Shown: positions 1 to 9,300, numbered from the stretch's first letter. The stretch is 64,000 nucleotides of DNA from Desulfoscipio geothermicus (GCA_016841205.1 JAENZP010000001.1:496001-560000); one strand, 5' to 3'. The notes: generated from the sequence alone by a model not told the origin. Made by a program: numbers and translations.

Positions 1-522
1 TAAGATCATACTACCCTCTACTGTTATATTACCGGACATATCAATATTAGCCGGTTGGTCGGGTAGGATAGCAAGTCCCTTTAAATAATCTTCAGTAGCA
101 TAAACAGCAATCGTACACCGTAACGTTTTTTGAGCCAGCAATTCACCGGCATCGTTTTCACAACACCCCAGGGAACTAATTAATAAAGAGTTGCCAATAG
201 CTTGCTTTTGCTTTATAGCCCCGACTGAATATGTAACATCATCACTTACCGGCGTTTCCGGAAAAACCTCGGTAAAAACACCGTTATTGACTGCAGGTAA
301 GTTATTCAACCAATCTATGTCCTTTTTAATAGCAGCTATTGCTTTTTCAATACCGGCATCGGCTGCACACTGTACCTTAATATACTCTTCTTCCCTAACT
401 ACATTTACATAACTGCCTAAGGTCAAAGTTCCTACGGCAGAGGTTAATATAATCAAAAGGGTGGCAATCATTATCACCAAAACTAAAGTTTGTCCCTCTT
501 CTCTGCCGAGATACTCTTTCAC
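1..522 (-). CDS. PilX-like minor pilin protein, C-terminus beyond window
   Basis: The gene reads leftward off the window edge, so only the first 174 codons are present. I place the start at a GTG (522) with a GGGGG ribosome site about 9 nt upstream. A short basic/acidic leader ending at Gly10 is followed by a hydrophobic helix (about residues 11-34) and then an AADAGIEKAI segment. That layout is typical of PilX_N proteins, which sit in the membrane and take part in type IV pilus or pseudopilus assembly. The +5 glutamate of classical prepilins is absent, as is usual in PilX. It follows two pseudopilin genes (539-1420) with a 16 nt gap, probably in one operon. Family call is good; the exact role is inferred. 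Confidence 0.75.
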   Translation of the reverse strand, partial: MKEYLGREEGQTLVLVIMIATLLIILTSAVGTLTLGSYVNVVREEEYIKVQCAADAGIEKAIAAIKKDIDWLNNLPAVNNGVFTEVFPETPVSDDVTYSVGAIKQKQAIGNSLLISSLGCCENDAGELLAQKTLRCTIAVYATEDYLKGLAILPDQPANIDMSGNITVEGSMIL

Positions 523-538
523 AGCCCAATCCCCCGAT

Positions 539-1033
539 CTAGTTCCTAAACGTAACAGTTGTGCTTAAGTCCATTGTACCACTATCTCCCTTTTCCCCGG
601 TTATTTTTATATGAACTATCCGAACGTCCGTACCTGTATTTTCAAGTTCTACATAGAGCCTTGTGACATACCTGGCTACCGGATTATTGCCATACCCGTT
701 TATAGAACGAATTAATTGATATGCCGCCTCAGTATCACCACTTATACCTATCCTATAAGAAATCACATTATCATGTGGATCTTTAAAAGTAAGCCGGCCA
801 CCTCCATAATTATCAATAGATGTAATTTCAGCCGCTTGGCGAACTTCCCGGGAAAGTCTATCAATCCCAATACGCAAGTTTTCCTGCACTTCCAGCCTGT
901 TGAGGTTCCAATAGCATGTTTTTACACTAAAAGCAAATAACAAGTTGGCAGTACCAAAAACAATAGCAATTAATACTATAGCAACTAACAAGCCAACCAA
1001 AGAAGAACCACCACATTTGGACATCTTGAACAT
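539..1033 (-). CDS. Minor pseudopilin, PilW/GspJ-like
   Basis: This 164-residue protein has a short leader, a glycine pair (Gly8-Gly9), a single N-terminal hydrophobic helix (about 10-36) and then a globular domain with a run resembling PilW/GspJ proteins (LRIGIDRLSREVRQAAEI). Such proteins are thought to form the tip of type IV pili or related pseudopili. The cleavage region reads GG/SSLVG, so the conserved Glu at +5 is a glycine; this should affect docking into a pilus fibre. It lies 6 nt after the preceding prepilin gene and 16 nt before the PilX-like gene. The ATG start follows AAAGGT by 8 nt; an ATG three codons further in is an alternative. Confidence 0.75.
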   Translation of the reverse strand: MFKMSKCGGSSLVGLLVAIVLIAIVFGTANLLFAFSVKTCYWNLNRLEVQENLRIGIDRLSREVRQAAEITSIDNYGGGRLTFKDPHDNVISYRIGISGDTEAAYQLIRSINGYGNNPVARYVTRLYVELENTGTDVRIVHIKITGEKGDSGTMDLSTTVTFRN

Positions 1034-1039
1034 AATGTA

Positions 1040-1420
1040 TTACCTTTTGGCTCTAGCACCGGCAACCGATACAGATTTCTCAAGGCCTGATACCGGTTCG
1101 GTAAAATAAACCGTAACATGGATATTCTTTAATAATTCACTGTATTCATCATCATTTCGGACGTCTACAGCATATTGATAATCGCCATTAGTAGCCGGAA
1201 ATTTTGTTTTGGGCACCGGTGCAATACTGTCATATTCCATACCCACAATTTCGTCAAGCTTCCCCTGGGCCATTTCTATTGCTTTAAGCCGCTGCAAAGA
1301 TCCCGTCATCTGATTTGTTGAAGTAGTAATGGCAAATAATACAGCAACAGAGCAAATGCTCAATACAAATACCGAGCCTACGACCTCCATAAGGATAAAT
1401 CCCCGCTTATCAGTAAGCAC
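1040..1420 (-). CDS. Type IV prepilin-like protein, PilV/GspI class
   Basis: A canonical prepilin peptidase site is visible: KRG/FILME with Glu at +5, followed by a hydrophobic helix to about residue 33. The rest is a small soluble domain with AQGKLDEIVGMEYDSI, typical of PilV/GspI minor pilins. I chose the GTG at 1420 because GGAGG lies 7 nt upstream; the GTG at 1426 would sit almost on top of that site. First gene of a three-gene minor pilin group reading leftward. The AT-rich region upstream (1427-1599) probably holds its promoter, but no clear -35/-10 pair was recognised. Confidence 0.78.
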   Translation of the reverse strand: MLTDKRGFILMEVVGSVFVLSICSVAVLFAITTSTNQMTGSLQRLKAIEMAQGKLDEIVGMEYDSIAPVPKTKFPATNGDYQYAVDVRNDDEYSELLKNIHVTVYFTEPVSGLEKSVSVAGARAKR

Positions 1421-1599
1421 AAGCACCCCTCCAAACCAATAAATGATCTAATTGCTACTAGAAACCCCGATTGTAATTATGACTTTTCGTCCACCAATTT
1501 CCTTTATAATTAAATTTATACAATTATCTAAAAATACCTGCCAATATAGAAATATTTTTCTATAAAATTACATATTTTTGTAAATTTTATTATAATATG

Positions 1600-1827
1600 T
1601 TAGGGTAATCTATAACGCTGATTATCCACGAAAATCCAACCGCCCTTATTTATCGGATTTTCTCGTACCTGCCCGGCAAGCCCTACCATCGCACGGGATG
1701 GCACGCTGGATGTCTCTGAAAGGCCTATCAGCATTTCAGATGCCTGCTCTTCTTGCCAACCCAGCAGGTCACGGCAGGTGAATACAAATTCGGCTAGCAA
1801 AAGATTAAGCGATTGGTTGAGCATCAT
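1600..1827 (-). pseudogene. Short fragment resembling a PEP-utilising/pyruvate dikinase-type enzyme
   Basis: A 75-codon open frame with segments such as DLLGWQEEQASEMLIGLSE and a run of small residues (SETSSVPSRAM). From memory this resembles part of phosphoenolpyruvate synthase-like enzymes, which are roughly ten times longer. No catalytic motif is present and no obvious ribosome site precedes it. It lies beside other decayed DNA (1889-2481), so I read it as a gene remnant rather than a working gene. The family assignment is weak. Confidence 0.3.
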
Positions 1828-1888
1828 ATGTATTTCCTGACTGTTCTACTGGGCAAGCCTTTATTATGGCCAGCTGGGCAGCGGTTAA

Positions 1889-2481
1889 AACTTTATTTAT
1901 CTCAGGAAAACCATAACTATTAATATTCTTGGTTTTAACTGGTTCAAAGGTATAGAGAAATACCACCATACCTTTCATGTCAGGGAAGACCAGACAGGAG
2001 AGTTATTAAACGACGATCTGGAATTTCATTTCCTGGAACTAGAAAAGGTTGCTAGGATAAAGCACAAGCCACAGAATAGCCTGGAAGAATGGTTGCTTTA
2101 TATCTAAATACTATTCAGGGAGAAGAAATGGAGGTAATCGCCATGGGAAACCCCGGGATTCGCAAAGCTTTAACTATTGAGCAAATCTTTTTTAGAATAA
2201 GCAGGGGCGTAGAATTTACGAGCTAAGGGAAAAAGCTAAAAGGGATGAAATTTCTGCATTAGCAGGCGCAAAGGCTTAAGAAAGGCCGAAGGGAAGGTTA
2301 AAAGGCCCACGAGGCCATCTGCAAATTCCTTGAAGGTAAGGTTTGGAGAACTTCACAGAGCATACAAAAAAAGATAAAGGAAATAAATAACTTAGAGGTT
2401 TTGGATAAAATCATTAACAAGATTTATACTGCCGATTCATTGAAAGATGTTGCTACCATTATTGAGAACTGGCGGGAGTAA
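1889..2481 (+). pseudogene. Decayed Rpn/PD-(D/E)XK nuclease family transposase
   Basis: Pieces of one protein can be read in successive frames. First comes INILGFNWFKGIEKYHHTF with HVREDQTGELL and DDLEFHFLELEKV, ending at an in-frame TAA at 2105-2107. A second frame gives EVIAMGNPGIRKALTIEQ. A third gives YELREKAKRDEISALAGAKA. The last gives KIIEINNLEVL-like text, then KIYTADSLKDVATIIENWRE and TAA at 2479-2481. These match the order of segments in the Rpn/PDDEXK_2 family (recombination-promoting nuclease, often annotated as a transposase). At least three frame breaks show that it is dead, and the 5' end is missing. Confidence 0.75.
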
Positions 2482-2979
2482 ATAAGAGTCAAACTCGGGC
2501 AGATTTCTTTTTTAAGGGTTGATGTTTAAACGTACAATTAAAGCCACATCCAAGGGATGGGGCGTTTGGATAACATAAGCTTAATTTCTAATAGTATATT
2601 CTCACAGATGGACAAACTAGACTTTTACATTAATAACATGCTGGGGAACCGTACAAAAACAGTGGTACCACTACAGCTATATTCTACTTCAATTTTAGCA
2701 TCGTTTCTTGGTGGGCTTTTTCTTTGATAGAGACAAAAACTGCGTGATTATGTTATTTGCCCTGCCCAACTATTCGATCTTATCAAGCAAATTAGCCACT
2801 TCTTAAGTAAATTACATATCCAGTACAAGACCGAGCAGCCCTATACAAGCTGTTTCGATAACTGATACTGTTTTGTGATTCGGTCTGCCAATCTGAATAG
2901 CCGGTCAACCTACAAATTATAACTTTACTCATTCCGGATAACTACAAATAGAATATTTCTCTATCCACTCTCTATCCTA
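2482..2979. other. Intergenic, decayed sequence
   Basis: No intact gene. On the plus strand a short open stretch (about 2571-2727, text around DKLDFYINNMLGNRTKTVV and ending GGLFL-stop) looks like a protein fragment but was not recognised. The region follows the dead nuclease gene and lies downstream of the surface protein gene that ends at 2980. It is probably a degraded insertion zone. Confidence 0.4.
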
Positions 2980-5814
2980 TCATTCCAATACCGTTGGGTT
3001 AACGTCGATGTCATTGGTTAAATCGTCCACTATATAAACTTTGACAACGTCTGCAGGTTTCACGTAGAAGCCAGCTTGCGCTGAGTGAACGGTATCGAAG
3101 TCAGCGCCAGTAACATTTAAGTCTATCTGTGTACCTTCACTTAATTGAACGAATACTGCTTTTTCAATACCCGGGTGTTCTATGACTGGAGTAATATTAA
3201 CTGTAAAATATTTAAGCCCATTGATACCGCTATTTACTGTCATTGCATCAATACCACTGATAGTCTTGCTGCATGTATACACTGTATCTAGAGTAGGGTT
3301 CACTGTGTATTTACCTGTAATACTACCGCTACCACTGGATACGTTCGACTGGGTGTATGTGACATACTTGGTGAAGTGCTTGGTCCAGACCACCAGGTCG
3401 GAACCAACGTCAATTTTACCATCCTCGCCGGCCGGCAAAGCATCTCCAGCCGCTTGAGTATCGGCACTCATGACAGTTGTTATTTTAGTAAACACGCCAT
3501 TTCTGGTATAACCGACCTCTTTACCGGCCTGGCCGGGAATGAGGATCCGCACTGCTTTGTTAAAAAATAACGGAACATCGCCGGAACCGATTTCAATTAC
3601 TGTGTTAACAGTGGCTGTTTTACCGGAATCCGGTGTTACTGTAACCGAATTATTAGCCTGCACTGCCGGAACGTTAATGTTGCCGTTCCAGTCGCTTGCG
3701 GCTGAAACGGCTGTACCTGCCGGGATGTTGACCTGTACGGGAGTAGTAGAACTAATTGAGCTGTCCATCTTCTCAATAACCATCTCCGGCAAGGCGTCAG
3801 TGGTAACATTACCGTTGTTATCCGGTTGGTTGACGAGCGCGGTCACACTGATCTTGGCATCATTCACTGCCGGCGGTACGGAAATTGTTACAGGAGTATT
3901 CATGTTCACAGTATCCTGGGTAATAGCCAGATCTTTATTTGAACCATCGTTGGCAACATTAACCGTTGAAGTAGTAATCGGCTCAGCAATTGTATATGAC
4001 TCTGTCATAACCTCACTATGATTATAAGCTTTCGAGACAGCTTCGATTGTAACGGGTGCATTAATTGTGATAGGTCCCGTATATATCCTCGTGATGGGAA
4101 ATGGTAATGTGCCGTCATCCAATGTGTAGTATATCTGTGCCAACGGGGCTGTCGTCGAAAGAGTTACCTGAGTACCGGACACAACAGCTCCGCCCCTGGG
4201 TGTTGCCGTTGGCTTTGGTAAGCTTGTTCTCACCGATATAGTTGGCCCGGGAACGCTCCAATTGTGTGCAGCGTCGACAGCAATGATTCTAAATTCATAT
4301 TGATCGTCCGGCAATAAACCGGTAACGTTATAAGATAAAGTGTTGCCGTCAACATTACCCATTGATGTCCCTAATAAATCTATAGTAGTAAAACTACCCA
4401 GCATACCGCCAATAAGTTCTTTTTTAAGTATAGTATATCTTGTCACTGCAACATCAGCTGTAGCAGCAGACCAGTTCAGCGTTACTTCAGTTGGCTTCAC
4501 ATTAGCCGCCGTTAGACTTGCTCCATTAGGCCAGGTGGGGACTGCCGTCGTGTCCGGTGCAGTGGTAAAATTAATTTCTTGCTGAACACCTGCCTGAGCA
4601 CCATCAATATCAATCAGGGTCGGGGCAATAATAATCTTGTAGGTGCTGGCCGGCTGTAAAGTTACTTGAGGGATAACGAAGAGTTTGTTTCCATTAGAAT
4701 TATAGTATAGATTACCATCACCAGACCTATCAACTTTGATGTTGATATTGTTATTAGCGGCGTCCAGCAGTTGGAATGCAGTTTGGTTGCCACTAAAACA
4801 GGAATCGTCCGTGACATTTTTTGCAAAACTTATACCTATTCCAATATTGTTGCTAAAAGAACAAGGAACCTGTGTTAGCGGTCCGGATAAATGCACAGGT
4901 CCTATGGCATAGGGTAAGGTTTCATTACTGGCGGGATCATAACTACATAAAGCGTATTCGCTAATAAGCGGCAGATTTGTTGCTTCCAAGGATACACTTA
5001 GTATTGAACTCCTATTTCCTGCTAAATCTACTGCTTGAAGGTAATATGAATGTCGGGTGTTAATATACCCCGAGGTAATTACATAAGAAGTAGTATTTCC
5101 GTCAACTGACGCAAGTTCCCTGACGCTATTCATAAAAGGCACCAGAATCTCATATGTATCTATTCCTACGTTATCTGTTGCCGGATTCCATTGCAGAATA
5201 ATAGAGCCATTGTTACGTGTCGCAGTGAAATTGGGGTTAGGCCAAGTTGGAGGTTGCAATTCACTGGCCGCTATACAGATAATTAAGTCGGCAGAAGAAA
5301 AAGGTGAGTCTGTAGCATCAAAAATAATATAAACCTCTCCATTCGCCCCCTCAGGAATATGCAATGATGATAGTTTTAAATAAAATTTTCCATCATGCGT
5401 TATATCAGAGGCGGGTTCGACATTCACTTTATATTCCCGATAGGTATTTATCCCGTTGGGTGAAACTACTGCCGCTCCCATAGGTTGTAGGGACACGTCA
5501 TATACCTGATTTGAGACACTGGCAACTACAGCCGGTACTTCCGCAGATATTGCAGCAGAAAAATTAACCGGGAGATATAAGTTAAAACTACCAGTCTCAC
5601 TTAAGCTGCCAGGTGAAATATCCACACCAATTGTAGCTAATACCTCGCCTGCGCCATCTTTAACCCATGTGTTCGACTGACATTTATAAGAAGAATAAGT
5701 TACATCATAACTACTTGACGCATAAGCCGTATGCAAATTAACAAATATAACGAGCACTAATACAAAAACCAAATAAAATCCTAGCCTATGGAAAGAACCA
5801 TACATGTTAACCAC
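2980..5814 (-). CDS. Large secreted multi-domain surface protein (FnIII, Big_5-like, chitobiase-type domains)
   Basis: A 944-residue protein with a long signal peptide (hydrophobic core about 12-32, then AYASSS) and no clear cell-wall anchor. Recognisable parts: a cohesin- or Ig-like region (about 35-190), a fibronectin type III domain (about 196-280, PPTWPNPNF start), a Big_5/SbsA-like Ig domain (about 290-420, ending in an EINFTTAPDT strand), a second FnIII domain (about 422-530), a chitobiase/hexosaminidase C-terminal-type domain (about 535-610, QIYYTLDDG and TIEAVSKA), then Ser/Thr/Val-rich beta domains. It should act outside the cell as an adhesin or matrix protein. Its own operon; the 5' leader of about 470 nt holds a possible c-di-GMP aptamer. 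Domain limits are estimates. Confidence 0.75.
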   Translation of the reverse strand: MVNMYGSFHRLGFYLVFVLVLVIFVNLHTAYASSSYDVTYSSYKCQSNTWVKDGAGEVLATIGVDISPGSLSETGSFNLYLPVNFSAAISAEVPAVVASVSNQVYDVSLQPMGAAVVSPNGINTYREYKVNVEPASDITHDGKFYLKLSSLHIPEGANGEVYIIFDATDSPFSSADLIICIAASELQPPTWPNPNFTATRNNGSIILQWNPATDNVGIDTYEILVPFMNSVRELASVDGNTTSYVITSGYINTRHSYYLQAVDLAGNRSSILSVSLEATNLPLISEYALCSYDPASNETLPYAIGPVHLSGPLTQVPCSFSNNIGIGISFAKNVTDDSCFSGNQTAFQLLDAANNNINIKVDRSGDGNLYYNSNGNKLFVIPQVTLQPASTYKIIIAPTLIDIDGAQAGVQQEINFTTAPDTTAVPTWPNGASLTAANVKPTEVTLNWSAATADVAVTRYTILKKELIGGMLGSFTTIDLLGTSMGNVDGNTLSYNVTGLLPDDQYEFRIIAVDAAHNWSVPGPTISVRTSLPKPTATPRGGAVVSGTQVTLSTTAPLAQIYYTLDDGTLPFPITRIYTGPITINAPVTIEAVSKAYNHSEVMTESYTIAEPITTSTVNVANDGSNKDLAITQDTVNMNTPVTISVPPAVNDAKISVTALVNQPDNNGNVTTDALPEMVIEKMDSSISSTTPVQVNIPAGTAVSAASDWNGNINVPAVQANNSVTVTPDSGKTATVNTVIEIGSGDVPLFFNKAVRILIPGQAGKEVGYTRNGVFTKITTVMSADTQAAGDALPAGEDGKIDVGSDLVVWTKHFTKYVTYTQSNVSSGSGSITGKYTVNPTLDTVYTCSKTISGIDAMTVNSGINGLKYFTVNITPVIEHPGIEKAVFVQLSEGTQIDLNVTGADFDTVHSAQAGFYVKPADVVKVYIVDDLTNDIDVNPTVLE

Positions 5815-6153
5815 ATCCTATTATGTTTAATTCTCTACCTATTAGGCATAATTTCCACATTATGATGTAAAGTTCCTGCAAATAACATAATCTAGTAAAA
5901 CCTTATTTAATAATATGCACCTCGTCACACCATCCAAATAGATTTAGGAACATTTTTAGTATAGAGGTAAAATTTACCGATTAAAAGACAAAAAGTTTGC
6001 ACCATTCATCTTGTTGTAAACTTCAATGATTTTTTACTGATTTTTTTACTCTGTGGATAATGCCCGGAACGGGAGCATAATTTTAGACTTGTATTCTGAA
6101 AGGTTTATTTAGATGATTTTATGAGAAATACATGAAAAATACTTTAATATTCA
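5815..6153. other. Long AT-rich 5' leader of the surface protein gene
   Basis: No gene seen. This is the stretch between the candidate aptamer at 6154-6215 and the start of the surface protein at 5814 on the minus strand. A weak inverted repeat (gcccggaacgggagc, about 6062-6076) is present without a T-run. No clear promoter was found. Confidence 0.4.
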
Positions 6154-6215
6154 CCAATCAACCCACCTGGTAGGCTCCGGTTCGTTTGCGCTATGTTCGA
6201 GGTACCCCCTTTGGC
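6154..6215 (-). promoter_or_regulatory. Candidate degenerate c-di-GMP-I (GEMM) riboswitch aptamer
   Basis: Read on the minus strand, the block contains GCCAAA, then CTCGAA, then GCGCAAACGAACCGGAGCC followed by TACC, and closes with GATTGG. The order (5' CCAA strand, GAA loop, xCGCAAA-xx-ACCGG-xGCCTA core, closing TTGG strand) resembles the c-di-GMP-I aptamer, and CCAA/TTGG can pair as P1. The core differs from consensus (GCGCAAACG instead of ACGCAAAGC). It would sit in the leader of the surface protein gene. A covariance-model search is needed to decide. Confidence 0.4.
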
Positions 6216-6239
6216 TTGACAGACATATAGGGCAAACAA

Positions 6240-6276
6240 TAAATCCGGAAGACAACGTTAACCTTCCGGATCTTAA
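6240..6276 (-). terminator. Terminator hairpin after the cbi operon
   Basis: Arms atccggaag (6243-6251) and cttccggat (6263-6271) flank an 11 nt loop. On the minus strand the stem is followed by a short T-rich stretch (TTATTG). It lies just past the cbiX stop and would end the 10-kb cobalamin operon. Confidence 0.6.
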
Positions 6277-6287
6277 TTTATAAATTT

Positions 6288-6650
6288 TTAATCTAAAGAG
6301 CTTATACGATCCTCGATAATATCTGCAATTCTGTCATCATCTCCAAGATGCTTGCTCATTTTCACTTCAAGCCCGGGATGTTTTGCCATAATCATGCCCA
6401 ATTCCTGCGGAATATCCTGGGTTACATGGATTCCGTCAAATAAGAACAGGGGAATGACCTTTATTTTATCGGCTCCTTTTTCAATAAGGTATTCGATGCC
6501 CACTTCCAAGTTCTGTTGGGAGAACTGCAGATATGCCGGATAAATCAGCTGCTCACCGGTTTTATCTTTTACTTTCTGCGTTAACGACTTGAGAATCCTG
6601 TCTGTTTCCTGTCTTCTGCTTCCGTGTGCCAGTATTAATATGCCGTTCAT
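6288..6650 (-). CDS. cbiX: Sirohydrochlorin cobaltochelatase, short CbiX type
   Basis: Inserts Co2+ into sirohydrochlorin, the committing step of anaerobic cobalamin synthesis. At 120 residues it is the short CbiX form that works as a homodimer. The metal-site histidines are visible in ILAHGSRR (His9) and DGIHVTQDIP (His75). I chose the ATG at 6650, which has GAGAGG about 9 nt upstream, over the one at 6659 that sits too close. It is the last gene of the operon, 64 nt after cbiJ. Short chelatases of this family can also handle nickel or iron, but the position inside the cbi operon supports cobalt. Confidence 0.9.
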   Translation of the reverse strand: MNGILILAHGSRRQETDRILKSLTQKVKDKTGEQLIYPAYLQFSQQNLEVGIEYLIEKGADKIKVIPLFLFDGIHVTQDIPQELGMIMAKHPGLEVKMSKHLGDDDRIADIIEDRISSLD

Positions 6651-6722
6651 TATATTCATCCTCTCTTTAATGTCATTGTCTATATACCTTGATTAAAACA
6701 GACTCTGTCAACAACTCACTTT

Positions 6723-7541
6723 CTATTTCATATACTGCATTACAAATTTCACCACTTCATCGACTGTGCTTACTTTTTGCATATAAGCTACCTCAGGGCG
6801 TTCCACTAATACGACAGAAATTCCTAATTTTGCAGCTGCATTCAGCTTTTGGTCCGTCCCGCCTGTCTCCCCGCTTTCTTTGGCAACCATCACTGCCGCT
6901 TTGCAATACTTTAACATTTCGATATTCAACTCTTCAGAAAAGGGGCCTTTTAATGCAATGATATTACCTGCCGATAAACCGGCTTCTTCACATTTGGCAA
7001 CCATCCGACTGTCTGGTAAAATCCTTGCAAAGAGCCTCATTTTATAATCCGGAATTCTTTTGGTAAACACATTAATATGCTTGCTTCCAATGGTCAGTAA
7101 AATATTCCCTTCGAATTTACTGGCTGCTTCTGCGGCCTCTTCAAAGCTCTTCACCCGTATAATACCGTCATTTTCTACTAACCCATTGCTTTTTACCGCC
7201 ATATTCTCGCGTTCAAATCTCAAATACGCTGCACCCGTCTCCTCACAGGAGCGCATAGCATTGGCGGACACTTCTTTGGCAAAAGGATGTGAAGCATCCA
7301 CGATACAGGATATGTTGTTTTTCTGAACCAGACCGGTTATGCCCGACGAATCCAATTTTCCCTCATACACCTTAATTCCAGGGAATGTTTCCAGCAGTTC
7401 CCTGCCAAAGCTGGTCGTGACAGTAGCAACTACATCTGCTTGGATCTTTAACAGTTGATTAATAATATCCCTTGCATCTTTTGTACCTGCAATCACCAGG
7501 ATACGCTTAAAGATTTTCACCTTCACTTTACCCTTTTCCAC
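6723..7541 (-). CDS. cbiJ: Cobalt-precorrin-6A reductase
   Basis: CbiJ/CobK family enzyme that reduces cobalt-precorrin-6A with a nicotinamide cofactor in corrin-ring synthesis. The N-terminus has the family's nucleotide-binding start (ILVIAGTKDARDI); SHPFAKEVS and LLTIGSKH are further family segments, with KGPFSEELN and KESGETGG near the C-terminal half. Length (272) is normal. It overlaps the end of cbiH by 19 nt, indicating translational coupling. The exact start is uncertain: GTG at 7541 is given, but GTG codons a few triplets further in are possible. Confidence 0.9.
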   Translation of the reverse strand: MEKGKVKVKIFKRILVIAGTKDARDIINQLLKIQADVVATVTTSFGRELLETFPGIKVYEGKLDSSGITGLVQKNNISCIVDASHPFAKEVSANAMRSCEETGAAYLRFERENMAVKSNGLVENDGIIRVKSFEEAAEAASKFEGNILLTIGSKHINVFTKRIPDYKMRLFARILPDSRMVAKCEEAGLSAGNIIALKGPFSEELNIEMLKYCKAAVMVAKESGETGGTDQKLNAAAKLGISVVLVERPEVAYMQKVSTVDEVVKFVMQYMK

Positions 7542-8269
7542 AAATCATATCCTCTTGGCGTAATTATCCGGCCATTTTCAATATAAGTTTTTGAATTTCC
7601 GATAATCACAACCGTAAACATATCTATGGGAAAGTCAAGCATATTCGCCAGGGTAGCAATGTCATATGCTTCATTTTCCCTTCCGGCATTACAAACAATA
7701 CCGACCGGGGTATCTGGGCTTTTATATTTAAGCACGATATCACGGGCCTTAACAATATAGTCTGACCGGCCTTTACTTTTGGGATTATACAGACAAAGGA
7801 CAAAATCCCCTTGAGCAGCACATTCCACTCGCTTATAGATCTGCTCCAATGGCGTCATCAGGTCGCTTAAGCTGATTACGGCAAAGTCATGCATAAGGGG
7901 CGCTCCAAGAATTGCTGCCGCTGCATTGGCTGCCGTTATGCCCGGGATCACCTCCACCGGTACTCCACTTCCCGAATCGTTAACAACTTCCAGCATAATG
8001 CCTGCCATCCCGTAGATGCCGCTATCCCCGCTGCTGATGAGGGCAACAGATTTACCTTCCAGCGCCTTTTGCAGAGCCAACTGGCATCTTTCGATTTCGC
8101 GGGTCATTCCCGAACTTAAAAACTCCTTACCGTGAAAATACTTCTCAACAAGCTTGATATAGGTACTATAGCCCATAATAATATCAGCGTTCTCCATGGC
8201 AGTTATTGCCCGTTGAGTCATATCCTCAAGGCTTCCCGGCCCGATACCTATTACTGTTATCTTGGACAT
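7523..8269 (-). CDS. cbiH: Cobalt-precorrin-3 C17-methyltransferase
   Basis: SAM-dependent tetrapyrrole methyltransferase that methylates C17 and drives ring contraction. The class motif VIGIGPGSLEDMT is at the N-terminus; LISSGDSGIYGMAG and VIPGITAANAAAAILGAPL are the expected CbiH/CobJ segments, and LCLYNPKSKGR is typical of this subgroup. Standard length for the stand-alone form (248). It lies between cbiG and cbiJ in the operon. The ATG has a GGAG about 12 nt upstream, a slightly long spacing. Confidence 0.92.
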   Translation of the reverse strand: MSKITVIGIGPGSLEDMTQRAITAMENADIIMGYSTYIKLVEKYFHGKEFLSSGMTREIERCQLALQKALEGKSVALISSGDSGIYGMAGIMLEVVNDSGSGVPVEVIPGITAANAAAAILGAPLMHDFAVISLSDLMTPLEQIYKRVECAAQGDFVLCLYNPKSKGRSDYIVKARDIVLKYKSPDTPVGIVCNAGRENEAYDIATLANMLDFPIDMFTVVIIGNSKTYIENGRIITPRGYDLWKRVK

Positions 8270-8301
8270 GATTTACGCGGTCTCCTTTACCTTGATAATG
8301 T

Positions 8302-9300
8302 TCATAATGTAACGACCTTCTCTTCCTCTGCCAGTGCAAGAGTGATGCCGCTGTATACTGTCTTCGGGCAAACAAGCTTTGGCTGGTTACCGGTCATTAT
8401 TGCGCATGCCTCTGCTACACATCCGACGCCTGTGACGCTTTTGACAAAATCTGAAGAAGAGAACTGGTGCTCTACTGTTTTAATCTCCTCAGCTGAAAAG
8501 GTTTTAAAAGGAATATTTTTCTCACTGCAATAATCCAGAATCCCCTGCTCATTTGCTTTTATCGAGATGGAGGCAATGCATTTTATTGAAAGCATGCTTT
8601 TGTTATTAATCCTCATGAAATGCACCAAGGCCTCCTCAATTTCTTGTTTTGACTTGTCCTTCTTACAGCCAAGGCCGATAATGAGATTACGAGGTCTCAA
8701 ATATAGTATCTTTTCAGCTGTTATCGGTACTATTATGGAATTTGTCAAGGCAACGGCAAGCCGGCAATGCTCACCGAAACCAGGAGTATCTATATTGTGC
8801 GGCATGTCTCCAACGATCTTACAATCGCTAACTAAGCTTACTTTACCGCCATTAACCAGCTCGGAGCTGATATATTTCAAAACACCTATGTTTTCAATAG
8901 CACAGTCATTATCGGTGGCCAGTTCATCAAAGGCAATCACGCCGTTAATATCTGTAGCGGTCGTAATGACCGGAGTTCCTCCGGTAATAGCGGCAACTCT
9001 CGCCGCTAGGCGGTTTGCGCCACCGATATGTCCCGACAACAGACTGATGGCAAAACGCCCCAGTTCATCCACCACCACCACTGCCGGGTCAGACTGTTTA
9101 TCCCTGATATAAGGCGTGATACTACGAACTGCAATCCCGCAGGCCATGATAAAAATCAAGGTATCATAGGTAAAGAATATTTTTCCTATCAACCCGCGGA
9201 AATCATCATTTTTCACATAGATATCTGCGTCCAATTCCCGCCCTATTTTCTCAGCCAACTCAACTCCGTTTTTGGTAATAGCAATTACTGCCGCCTTCAT
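8302..9300 (-). CDS. cbiG: Cobalt-precorrin-5A hydrolase
   Basis: CbiG opens the delta-lactone of cobalt-precorrin-5A, releasing acetaldehyde, a step specific to the anaerobic route. The central domain is visible in IFIMACGIAVRSITPYI and VVVDELGRFAISLLSGHIGG; the C-terminal domain starts near LIIGLGCKKDKS and ends with a SVTGVGCVAEACA segment. Length (332) is normal. Its stop overlaps the start region of nothing downstream but its own start overlaps the end of cbiF by 4 nt, so the two are coupled. Confidence 0.93.
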   Translation of the reverse strand: MKAAVIAITKNGVELAEKIGRELDADIYVKNDDFRGLIGKIFFTYDTLIFIMACGIAVRSITPYIRDKQSDPAVVVVDELGRFAISLLSGHIGGANRLAARVAAITGGTPVITTATDINGVIAFDELATDNDCAIENIGVLKYISSELVNGGKVSLVSDCKIVGDMPHNIDTPGFGEHCRLAVALTNSIIVPITAEKILYLRPRNLIIGLGCKKDKSKQEIEEALVHFMRINNKSMLSIKCIASISIKANEQGILDYCSEKNIPFKTFSAEEIKTVEHQFSSSDFVKSVTGVGCVAEACAIMTGNQPKLVCPKTVYSGITLALAEEEKVVTL

